This document shows positions 1-5,379 of a stretch of 5,419 nt of DNA, piece after piece. This DNA comes from Thermoplasmata archaeon (GTDB lineage: Archaea; Thermoplasmatota; Thermoplasmata; Thermoplasmatales; Thermoplasmataceae). A program made the position numbers and the translations under genes. The first letter of the stretch is position 1. Each line of letters begins with the position of its first letter. The stretch covers positions 1 to 5,419 of the forward strand of contig JAKBSB010000111.1 in NCBI GenBank assembly GCA_021845155.1. Reading direction: 5' to 3'. The notes beneath the pieces are model-generated. The model saw only the letters and a list, made by a program, of their open reading frames with translations. It searched no databases and was not told the DNA's origin.

Positions 1-20
1 ATTACCTGATAATACATCAT

Positions 21-103
21 CAATCGGGGAGCTTCATTGAGGCTGAGAGGACGAAAGGTCGACCCGTAGAACCTGAACCAGATAATACTGGCGGAGGGAA
101 TTG
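21..103 (+). promoter_or_regulatory. TPP riboswitch (THI-box aptamer)
   Basis: The conserved TPP aptamer blocks occur in the right order. CTGAGA is at 43-48, ACCCGTAGAACCTGA at 62-76, and CCAG/CTGG around an ATAATA loop (P5) at 78-91, followed by GCGGAGGGA at 91-99. CAAT (21-24) pairs with ATTG (100-103) to close P1, and AGCTT pairs with AGGCT around a short loop (31-45) to form P3. GGGG near 26-29 can pair with ACCC at 62-65 (P2). A small extra helix (GAC/GTC, about 50-60) is inserted in the variable arm. The element binds thiamine pyrophosphate and normally represses downstream expression. In archaea it is known from Thermoplasma, upstream of predicted thiamine-related transporters, which matches the gene that follows. 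Its promoter probably lies before position 1. Confidence 0.96.
93..98 (+). promoter_or_regulatory. Shine-Dalgarno-like GGAGGG inside the aptamer
   Basis: GGAGGG lies in the conserved 3' part of the TPP aptamer, seven bases before an ATG at 106. It is a good match to the archaeal anti-Shine-Dalgarno sequence. Folding of the ligand-bound aptamer would bury it, so this site could be where TPP controls translation. That role is inferred from position; what is seen is the motif and its spacing. Confidence 0.5.
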
Positions 104-105
104 TA

Positions 106-201
106 ATGACAGTAGTGTTAATAGATTGTAAACGGAAAAACAAAAAAGAATCAGCCAGCAAAAAATATTTTTTGAAAGAACATTCTGAGGTGGTTCTGTA
201 A
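106..201 (+). CDS. Possible 31-residue leader peptide between riboswitch and transporter
   Basis: An ATG seven bases after the aptamer's GGAGGG opens a 31-codon frame that ends at TAA 199-201. The last A of this stop is the first base of the transporter ATG (TAATG overlap). The predicted peptide starts MTVVLIDCKRKNKK and is strongly basic in the middle. It has no recognisable domain and I do not know a family for it. The layout fits a translated leader: ribosomes admitted or blocked by the riboswitch would terminate on the transporter start and reinitiate there. The 3' end of the frame also carries the transporter's own GAGGTGG. A chance open frame in an AT-rich leader is a real alternative, since 31 codons is short. 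Confidence 0.4.
   Translation: MTVVLIDCKRKNKKESASKKYFLKEHSEVVL
159..174. other. Perfect 16-base AT palindrome in the transporter leader
   Basis: CAAAAAATATTTTTTG reads the same on both strands: six A, a central TA, then six T, flanked by C and G. It lies about 27-42 bases before the transporter ATG. It could be a TATA-like box for an internal, leaderless promoter, or a T-rich stop signal of the kind archaeal RNA polymerase recognises, which would allow transcriptional attenuation after the riboswitch. The sequence alone does not decide between them. Confidence 0.45.
187..193 (+). promoter_or_regulatory. Ribosome binding site of the MFS transporter
   Basis: GAGGTGG ends seven bases before the ATG at 201 and matches the archaeal Shine-Dalgarno core GAGGTG. 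It supports 201 as the transporter start and shows that the gene is translated from a leadered mRNA. This fits transcription through the upstream riboswitch. Confidence 0.65.
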
Positions 202-1472
202 TGTACTCCTCGAGTCAGAAGTCATTGATTCTGTCCAGTACATCCAGTTTCTTCCTGTGGGGTATAATTGCAACAATAGGGCCCCTTTCTCTTTCATTCC
301 CTTTTCTTTCAAATGTATCGGTTACAACAAGAACTATAATTCTATCTGCGGGTCCCGTTTTTGTCCTGGTGGGTAATCTGTCGATGGGGTTTCTTGCAGA
401 TCGCATAGGTAGGAAAACTGTTTTCATAGCAACCATGATCGCCTATTCAGTTGGTGTCATTGCGATCACATTTGCCAACAACCTCCCTATCCTTCTTGTT
501 GGACTTGTGCTATCCCAGTTCGGGGTGGGAGGCGAAGAACCCTCTTCCTTAGCACTTATAGCAGAAGACTTCGACGCAAAGAGGCGTGCATCGATGCTGA
601 CACTTGTAGCAAATTTCAGCAACATAGGGAGCTTTTTCATATCAGGAATTTTCATTGTCGCCGCATCTGCAACCACCTCTCTCACTCCTCTTTTTTCATT
701 GATTTTTCCATCAAATTTCGCACTGAGTGACGATCTGTTCAGATTGGTTCTCCTTCTTTCATCCATTGTTCTTGTGGGCATCATGGTCTATTCCAGAATC
801 AGGATCCCTGAATCATTCAGATGGCTCAACTACAAGGGGAGAAAGGGAGAGGGTAAAGCGGTGGAAGAAGGACTCTATCTCCATGGCACAGAGGATTATG
901 TTTCAGTGAAACCAGGATTTGTAAGCTTATTTTTCCTCGTATCAATGGCCATTTCTCAATATCTAACATTCGGGCTAATGGCTTATATCATAGGTCCAAC
1001 AGAATTCGCAGGTGAGAGTTCCATACTTATCTTTTATGCCCTTCTTGGTGCCTCGGTTGCGGGTTTTATTGCAATGCCTCTTGTATCAAGGAACAGGAAA
1101 TCATATACATTCTATGCCTACATGGGTGGATTCTTTTCAATGGTGGTTATATTTGTACTGGTAAATTACCTGTCCAACCTTCTGATATTCATTCCTCTCC
1201 TCATAGTTAATATGGCATTCAGTGAATTTGCATGGGCTTCCAGGACAACACTTGAACCTGAGTTGCTTGCCACAAGGTACAGATCATTCGGAATTGGCAT
1301 TATAAGGATGTTTCCCATGGTACTCTATATAGTGTCAATCTCGCTTACCGCAAATTTCGGGATTTACGATTTCATACTGTACAATCTGGGGCTGTGGGCT
1401 CTCGGGGCAACAGGTGCCATTATATGGAGGTTTTATGGAACTGAGACAAAGAATATCAGTCTCGACTACTAA
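201..1472 (+). CDS. MFS transporter, TPP-riboswitch controlled, probable thiamine (or precursor) importer
   Basis: This is a 423-residue integral membrane protein of the major facilitator superfamily, with about 12 hydrophobic segments split by a polar central loop (about residues 200-240). The MFS loop 2-3 signature is clear: GFLADRIGRK at residues 63-72. Sugar-porter-like features are PESFRWL (203-209) after the sixth helix, an R-Y-R-S stretch (369-372) before the last helices, and a C-terminal TETKNISLD, a variant of the PETKG motif. Acidic residues E112/E113 sit in a helix (GGEEP) and could contact a cationic substrate; that is inference. The substrate call rests on the TPP riboswitch just upstream, which in Thermoplasma precedes MFS genes predicted to import thiamine. 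Hydroxymethylpyrimidine or another thiamine precursor is possible. The start is set by GAGGTGG at 187-193. The stop overlaps the stop of the convergent cobS by four bases. Confidence 0.88.
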   Translation: MYSSSQKSLILSSTSSFFLWGIIATIGPLSLSFPFLSNVSVTTRTIILSAGPVFVLVGNLSMGFLADRIGRKTVFIATMIAYSVGVIAITFANNLPILLVGLVLSQFGVGGEEPSSLALIAEDFDAKRRASMLTLVANFSNIGSFFISGIFIVAASATTSLTPLFSLIFPSNFALSDDLFRLVLLLSSIVLVGIMVYSRIRIPESFRWLNYKGRKGEGKAVEEGLYLHGTEDYVSVKPGFVSLFFLVSMAISQYLTFGLMAYIIGPTEFAGESSILIFYALLGASVAGFIAMPLVSRNRKSYTFYAYMGGFFSMVVIFVLVNYLSNLLIFIPLLIVNMAFSEFAWASRTTLEPELLATRYRSFGIGIIRMFPMVLYIVSISLTANFGIYDFILYNLGLWALGATGAIIWRFYGTETKNISLDY

Positions 1473-2242
1473 ATTGCATGTGTCAGAAAAATGGAAAACT
1501 CCGGAAAAATTCCAAGAATCAGGAAAGATGCATAGAAAAGCATCCTGAAAAGTTCACCGGTGAATCCCAGAATGTCTCCATTTATCCCTCCAAACCGTGA
1601 TGAAATATTATGGGAAATGAAAAGGAGAATCAATACTGAAACTATATATGCCAGAATCAGGAATACATTCAGGAACAGGGCAATAATGAGGAAAGGGACA
1701 ATATTCACAGCAAGAGCAAGTTTCTTATGTTTGAGTAGACCTTCCTGGAAGAAATAGGCAAAACCCGTTCCAAAGGATTTTGTTGTGGACATATAGATTA
1801 TATACCATGATTTAGAAAATATCTCACCGAAGATAAGTGCAAGGACCGCCTCGCAGAATCCAAACTGAAGGAACGATGCAAGAGAAATTGTATAAATAAC
1901 TATTGTCCATCCAATTGCCCCTGCACCAGTGTAGTGATCCTTCAGTATTTCCCTTCTTCTTTCTATACTGCCCCTGAACATAAGGGCATCTCCGGTGTCC
2001 ATAAGGCCATCAAGATGGGTGAAACCATACAGGGCAAGTATGCAGGCAAAACCGACGACGTACCCTTCATATCTGAAACCGACAAAATAGAATACAGAGA
2101 GAATGGCCGCACTCAATGACCCGACGATCCCGCCAGTTATGCTGAAGAAGTATATGGATGACTCTTCCAGATCGCTACTTCCGGAAGGAATTACGGTAAA
2201 GAAACTGATGGCATTTCTCAGGGACGGCATGAACTTTTCCAC
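1469..2242 (-). CDS. cobS: Adenosylcobinamide-GDP ribazoletransferase (cobalamin synthase)
   Basis: CobS joins adenosylcobinamide-GDP with alpha-ribazole or its phosphate, releasing GMP, to give the complete cobamide at the membrane. The 257-residue length is normal for the family. The hallmark block is intact: THLDGLMDTGDAL (75-87) with the acidic metal-binding residues D78, D82 and D85, followed by RRREILKDHYTGAGAIG (95-111). A glycine-rich segment GGIVGS (37-42) and the late GGINGDILG (218-226) are also typical. About six to seven membrane helices are visible. The frame begins with GTG at 2242; an in-frame ATG at 2230 (residue 5) is an equally good start. A TATA-like box on the minus strand (about 2254-2267) sits about 25 bases upstream of this pair, suggesting a leaderless mRNA. 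The gene is divergent from cobD and convergent with the transporter, sharing the CTAA bases for both stops. Confidence 0.95.
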   Translation of the reverse strand: MEKFMPSLRNAISFFTVIPSGSSDLEESSIYFFSITGGIVGSLSAAILSVFYFVGFRYEGYVVGFACILALYGFTHLDGLMDTGDALMFRGSIERRREILKDHYTGAGAIGWTIVIYTISLASFLQFGFCEAVLALIFGEIFSKSWYIIYMSTTKSFGTGFAYFFQEGLLKHKKLALAVNIVPFLIIALFLNVFLILAYIVSVLILLFISHNISSRFGGINGDILGFTGELFRMLFYASFLILGIFPEFSIFLTHAI

Positions 2243-2253
2243 ATGCCTGTTCC

Positions 2254-2267
2254 TTTAATATTTATTT
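2254..2267. promoter_or_regulatory. Divergent TATA-like box between cobS and cobD
   Basis: TTTAATATTTATTT lies in the 82-base gap between the two divergent genes and resembles an archaeal TATA box in both directions. Read on the minus strand it is about 25 bases before the GTG/ATG start pair of cobS. Read on the plus strand it would start RNA near 2284-2290, close to an ATG at 2284 and about 35-40 bases before the cobD ATG. Both promoters may overlap on this box. This is inferred from spacing only. Confidence 0.5.
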
Positions 2268-2283
2268 CATTTCTTCTGATATC

Positions 2284-2325
2284 ATGGAATTGTCTGCCTG
2301 GAACGGTAAACTGGAGATATATTAA
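2284..2325 (+). CDS. Possible 13-residue leader ORF ahead of cobD
   Basis: An ATG at 2284 opens a 13-codon frame (peptide MELSAWNGKLEIY) whose TAA (2323-2325) overlaps the cobD ATG as TAATG. The ATG lies near the expected transcription start of the upstream TATA-like box and could be read as a leaderless start. A GGAG inside the frame serves the next gene. The arrangement repeats that of the transporter leader at 106-201. A frame this short arises easily by chance, so the call is weak. Confidence 0.22.
   Translation: MELSAWNGKLEIY
2313..2316 (+). promoter_or_regulatory. Ribosome binding site of cobD
   Basis: GGAG ends eight bases before the ATG at 2325. It supports that codon over the in-frame ATG at 2352, which has only a weak AGGG (2343-2346) upstream. 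Confidence 0.5.
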
Positions 2326-3425
2326 TGACCTGTGCACAATTCAGGGCATCAATGAGGGGAGAAAAACCAGTTTCCGCAGATCATGGTGGGAGCATCATTT
2401 CTCTGGCAGCCAGATATGGAAAGAGTCCGGAGGAGTATATTGATTTCAGTTCCAGCGTCAACGAGTTCATTGACACCGGTAAAATCCAGGATGAATTTAA
2501 TCTCAACAATGATGATATTGGGAGATATTATCCAGAAAATGATCTCACTGATCTTGAAGAAAAATTCGCAGGATTTAATGGAGTATATGGAAAAAATATA
2601 ACGCTGGGTGCTGGACTTACACCCCTTATTTACCGTTCACTTGGTGTCTGGGACTTCTCCAGGGCAGTAGTTTTATATCCAGCATTTTCGGAATACGAAA
2701 GGGCCATCAGATCCAGGAGGATGGGCATCACTCCAATTCCTTCCTGCATTGTAAGGCATAACCCGGATGTCCTCTTATCTTATTCGTATGATTTCCTTTT
2801 TATTGCGAATCCAGACAACCCGACCGGAACTCTGACCGATAAAGAAACTATTGGAAAGATTGCGAAAATTTCTCTCAAAAAAAATGCAGTTGTATTCATG
2901 GACGAAGCATTCATGGATTTCTGCGATAACGATAATTCCTCTTCAAAAATGATCCACAGTTACCCAAATTTGATCGTTGGACGCACACTGACAAAAATAA
3001 CCGGATTTCCTGGAATAAGGGTCGGTTATACAATTTCATCAACAGGTATGGCAGAGAAGCTTAAATCCGGTATGGAAAGCTGGCCGTTGAGCCAGCAGGC
3101 CATTAATTTTGCAAGGAAACTGGATATGAGTTACCTTAAAGAATCCATAAAAGATCTTGGTGCAGAAAGAGAATATATGAAACAGAGGCTGGAAAGCATG
3201 GGATTGAAGATTATCGGAACTCCCGCTGCTAATTACATATCCTTCAGATGTACCGGAAAGAGGGATGATGAATCCCTCCCTGAATTTCTTGCCAGGAGGA
3301 ATGTGATCATAAGGGAGCTGAAAAAATACCGCGGGCTTGACGATCTTTCCTTCAGGGTATCAATAAAAAGGAGAGAGAAAAACAAAATTTTGCTGGATGC
3401 ACTGGAAGAATACATGGTTCATTGA
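2325..3425 (+). CDS. cobD: L-threonine-O-3-phosphate decarboxylase (PLP enzyme, CobD type)
   Basis: This 366-residue fold-type I PLP enzyme belongs to the HisC/CobD aminotransferase family. It is predicted to decarboxylate L-threonine-O-3-phosphate to (R)-1-amino-2-propanol phosphate, the linker of the cobamide nucleotide loop. The N-terminal HGGS (20-23) and DFSSSVN (40-46) are typical of CobD rather than HisC. Further motifs are YYPENDLTDLE (68-78), NPDNPTG (162-168), DEAF (193-196), TLTKITGFPGIRVGY (221-235) with Schiff-base lysine K224 and R232, and a substrate carboxylate/phosphate-region arginine in SFRVS (R344). SWPLS (252-256) matches the WPxN-type segment of CobD. ATG 2325 has GGAG eight bases upstream; ATG 2352 (residue 10) would still retain every motif. 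Some archaeal CobD proteins also carry a kinase domain; this one has no room for it, so threonine phosphate must be supplied elsewhere. Histidinol-phosphate aminotransferase is the main alternative, made unlikely by the neighbouring cob genes. Confidence 0.9.
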   Translation: MTCAQFRASMRGEKPVSADHGGSIISLAARYGKSPEEYIDFSSSVNEFIDTGKIQDEFNLNNDDIGRYYPENDLTDLEEKFAGFNGVYGKNITLGAGLTPLIYRSLGVWDFSRAVVLYPAFSEYERAIRSRRMGITPIPSCIVRHNPDVLLSYSYDFLFIANPDNPTGTLTDKETIGKIAKISLKKNAVVFMDEAFMDFCDNDNSSSKMIHSYPNLIVGRTLTKITGFPGIRVGYTISSTGMAEKLKSGMESWPLSQQAINFARKLDMSYLKESIKDLGAEREYMKQRLESMGLKIIGTPAANYISFRCTGKRDDESLPEFLARRNVIIRELKKYRGLDDLSFRVSIKRREKNKILLDALEEYMVH

Positions 3426-3431
3426 TCTATG

Positions 3432-4097
3432 TCACTCTCCTGAACATCTCAATATTTCTTCAATTCCACTGTGAACTGCAATTGATACCTGTTTCCCTAT
3501 GTCCGTCAATCTCCCACCGTAATTGTTTTCACCATCTCTATGTGTTAACAACACTGAGGTAGTATCAGTGGATGTTCCAGGTGATGGCATTCCAGTGTTT
3601 CTGTCTCTTATGCCAAAGTCATTGAAAGCCTGACTCTTTGCCTCCACTATTGACTGGAAAAGGTTCAATCCACCAGCAATTGATAGACTGTGATCCGTAA
3701 ACACCGTTATGTTAACAGTACCCGGCATCTTCAGTCCAGATCCGCCTATTGAAAGTGCGTTGGAAAAACATGCAGTCATCGAAAGCAGAAAGAAAAAATC
3801 ATCCATGAAAAATTCATTGATGAAAGCATTTTCCAGATCGCATGCCGTTATTGTAACCAGGGACCCTTCTCTGGGAAATCCCCTTTCAACAAGGAAATTG
3901 GCAATCTCTTTAACGGGATCATGATTGTAATCAATGGGAACCTGCCTGTTCATGTACATTTTCACCAGATTCACTCCACCATTGAATGGAGCTGAAGAAA
4001 TCGATATAACGGGTTCTTTGAAGATCAGGGAATAAAAATCCAGATCCTTAATCAGAGTACAGTATCCGTTGGTCAGGTGTTTCATGATGCGTGACAT
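3432..4097 (-). CDS. cbiZ: Adenosylcobinamide amidohydrolase
   Basis: CbiZ cleaves the amide of adenosylcobinamide to give adenosylcobyric acid and aminopropanol. It lets archaea that lack the bacterial CobU kinase re-use scavenged cobinamide through CbiB. The 221 residues match the family: NGG at 39-41, TACDLENA (84-91), a glycine-rich GGSG (118-121), GTVNITVFTDHSLS (126-139), VEAKSQA (151-157), PGTSTDT (173-179) and YGGRLTDIGKQVSIAV (193-208). No signal peptide or membrane span is seen, so the enzyme should be cytoplasmic. ATG 4097 has GAGG directly against it with no spacer. ATG 4085 (residue 5) has the same GAGG twelve bases upstream and may be the true start. The gene is convergent with cobD, with six bases between their stops. 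A damaged-looking frame ends six bases upstream. Confidence 0.93.
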   Translation of the reverse strand: MSRIMKHLTNGYCTLIKDLDFYSLIFKEPVISISSAPFNGGVNLVKMYMNRQVPIDYNHDPVKEIANFLVERGFPREGSLVTITACDLENAFINEFFMDDFFFLLSMTACFSNALSIGGSGLKMPGTVNITVFTDHSLSIAGGLNLFQSIVEAKSQAFNDFGIRDRNTGMPSPGTSTDTTSVLLTHRDGENNYGGRLTDIGKQVSIAVHSGIEEILRCSGE

Positions 4098-4103
4098 CCT
4101 CTT

Positions 4104-4369
4104 CTAATTTTTGCAGGAATCTTCCAACTTCAAAGGTTGCTGGTGGAATCCCCATGGGCTTGAATCCACTTCGCGCATACAGGATCGCATGAAGCAATCT
4201 GATATCCGACCCATTTCATTCCTGTCTGCAGGCAGAATGAACCGTATTCTGATGTCAATATTATGTTTTCTCTCGCTTTCATACCATATCCTGAGAATTG
4301 GAAATTCCCGCTCGCACCGTTAAATAATGTTGAAGTATATTCAATCTCGCTTTTGAAAAAATTCAGCAG
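4104..4369 (-). pseudogene. Possible small gene upstream of cbiZ, interrupted by a frameshift
   Basis: On the minus strand a frame is open from 4319 down to TAG at 4106-4104, six bases before the cbiZ ATG. Its translation includes IDIRIRFILPADRNEMGRI and ends PLKLEDSCKN, but it has no ATG, GTG or TTG near its beginning; the first ATG is at 4214, giving only 36 residues. A different frame directly upstream (about 4369-4300) reads LLNFFKSEIEYTSTLFNGAS. A single -1 shift around 4299-4303 joins the two into about 90 residues of plausible protein. No normal start codon is seen upstream either; CTG 4369 or 4366 would be the nearest. The lower part uses CGN arginine codons more than its neighbours do. 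I recognise no family. It may be a decayed gene, a sequencing error in a real gene, or non-coding sequence. Confidence 0.3.
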
Positions 4370-4393
4370 GCGTTTTAGGTTATTTCCATTGCA

Positions 4394-4402
4394 ATATTTA
4401 TA
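4394..4402. promoter_or_regulatory. Divergent TATA-like box between cbiZ and cbiB
   Basis: AATATTTATA on the plus strand (TATAAATATT on the minus strand) is a near-consensus archaeal TATA box in both directions. On the plus strand its centre is about 26 bases before TTG 4426, the position expected for a leaderless start of cbiB. On the minus strand it would start RNA near 4375, just ahead of the interrupted frame that precedes cbiZ. Apart from this box and that frame, I see nothing else in the 328-base gap 4098-4425. Confidence 0.55.
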
Positions 4403-4425
4403 CCGGCCGGGATCATTATGCGCTG

Positions 4426-5379
4426 TTGTACCTTATTTACCTCTCAGAACCGGTGATAATACTTTTTCTCTCCGTTCTTCTGGACCAGGTTTTTGGGGAA
4501 CCCGAAAACCGGCACCATCCTGTTGCATTTATTGGGACATTCATAGACAGGATGGATCAATACTTCAGGAGGTTATCAACGGGCAGACTGGGAGGAACAG
4601 TGTTTGTAATAGTGGTTACTTTCATCGTGCTATCAATAATCCTGATTGTTCAATATGCATCCTCTATTTTCCTGGCACTCTATATTATAGTGTCTGCGAT
4701 TATTCTAAAATTCAGTTTTTCACTGAGATCAATGAAGGATCACGTTCTTCCTGTGATTGAGTCTATTGAAAGAGGCGATCTTGTAACTGCAAGGTTAAAG
4801 ACTTCAATGATAGTGAGAAGGGATACTACGGCTCTTGATACAGATCTCATATGTTCAGCCGCCATTGAAACCATAGCAGAGGGTTTTGTTGATGGAGTCA
4901 CGGGACCCCTTTTCTACTTTCCATTTTTTGGTGTCGCAGGAGCATTTTTTCAAAGAACAGTTAACACTTTTGACTCCATGATTGGCTACAGGGATTTGAG
5001 GAATGCCAGATTTGGATGGTTTGCTGCCAGGTTAGACACAGTTTTGAATTTTATTCCAGCAAGGCTTGGGGCGTTATGCATCTGGTTGGCGTCACGGTTC
5101 AGGGGGAATGAATCTGATTTCCGGGGCATTGTCTCTGAATCATCCAAAACGGAGAGCAGAAATGGAGGATGGCCCATGGGTTCTATGGCGATTGCACTGG
5201 GAATAAAACTGGAAAAAAAAGGGTACTACGTGCTGGGAGAAAATTCAAGAACTCCAGGTCCACAGGATGTGCGTGAGGCTCTTGCCATATATATGCTGTC
5301 GTTCTGGATATTCTTGTTACTGTTCGTCATCCCGTTTTCGATCCTGGTTTTCCTTCTCGTCAATCTATCCATTTCCTAG
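4426..5379 (+). CDS. cbiB: Adenosylcobinamide-phosphate synthase (CbiB)
   Basis: CbiB is a membrane ligase that amidates adenosylcobyric acid with aminopropanol phosphate to form adenosylcobinamide phosphate, using the products of CbiZ and CobD. The 317 residues are normal for the family. Seen are LLDQVFGEP (18-26) and HHPVAFIG (30-37) at the N-terminus, VRRDTTALD (130-138), AEGFVDGVTGPLFY (151-164), RTVNTFDSMIGYRD (177-190), ARLDTVLNFIPARLG (201-215), and NGGWPMGSMAIALG (246-259). About five hydrophobic helices include a strong C-terminal one (about 287-314). The frame begins at TTG 4426; there is no Shine-Dalgarno, but a TATA-like box about 26 bases upstream supports a leaderless start here. 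An ATG at 4418 is out of frame by one base, so a sequencing error near the start cannot be excluded. The stop shares CTAG with the stop of the next, convergent gene. Confidence 0.95.
   Translation: MYLIYLSEPVIILFLSVLLDQVFGEPENRHHPVAFIGTFIDRMDQYFRRLSTGRLGGTVFVIVVTFIVLSIILIVQYASSIFLALYIIVSAIILKFSFSLRSMKDHVLPVIESIERGDLVTARLKTSMIVRRDTTALDTDLICSAAIETIAEGFVDGVTGPLFYFPFFGVAGAFFQRTVNTFDSMIGYRDLRNARFGWFAARLDTVLNFIPARLGALCIWLASRFRGNESDFRGIVSESSKTESRNGGWPMGSMAIALGIKLEKKGYYVLGENSRTPGPQDVREALAIYMLSFWIFLLLFVIPFSILVFLLVNLSIS

Noticed and set aside
1..20. AT-rich GATAATAC as promoter for the riboswitch
   Set aside because: A start 25 bases downstream would fall inside the aptamer and remove the P1 and P2 5' strands, so the real promoter should lie before the window.
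443..784. Minus-strand 113-codon frame inside the transporter gene
   Set aside because: It is antisense to a clear MFS protein, with a basic, low-information translation typical of a complementary-strand shadow.
798..811. Small inverted repeat TCAGG/CCTGA within the transporter gene
   Set aside because: A five-base stem in coding sequence, near PESFRWL codons; expected by chance and explained by the protein.
201..1472. Transporter as a cobalamin or cobinamide importer belonging to the B12 cluster
   Set aside because: Known corrinoid uptake uses ABC (BtuCDF) or ECF systems, and the gene lies directly behind a TPP riboswitch on its own transcript. Thiamine-related transport is the simpler reading.
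2325..3425. Histidinol-phosphate aminotransferase (HisC)
   Set aside because: The fold is shared, but the N-terminal HGG and DFSSSVN, the TKITGFPGIRVGY active-site block and the surrounding cobS, cbiZ and cbiB genes point to CobD.
4130..4282. Minus-strand 50-codon frame starting at ATG 4282
   Set aside because: It has an ATG but no ribosome site, and its translation is rich in scattered Cys and Trp. The overlapping frame ending at 4104 is better placed relative to cbiZ, though neither is certain.
4111..4323. Plus-strand open frame of 70 codons in the cbiZ-cbiB gap
   Set aside because: No ribosome site or promoter at a suitable distance and no recognisable motif; it lies antisense to the better-placed minus-strand frame that ends before cbiZ.
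4263..4760. Plus-strand open frame of 165 codons running into cbiB
   Set aside because: More than half overlaps cbiB in another frame, where CbiB motifs are unmistakable. The translation is rich in cysteine and serine and looks like an out-of-frame shadow.
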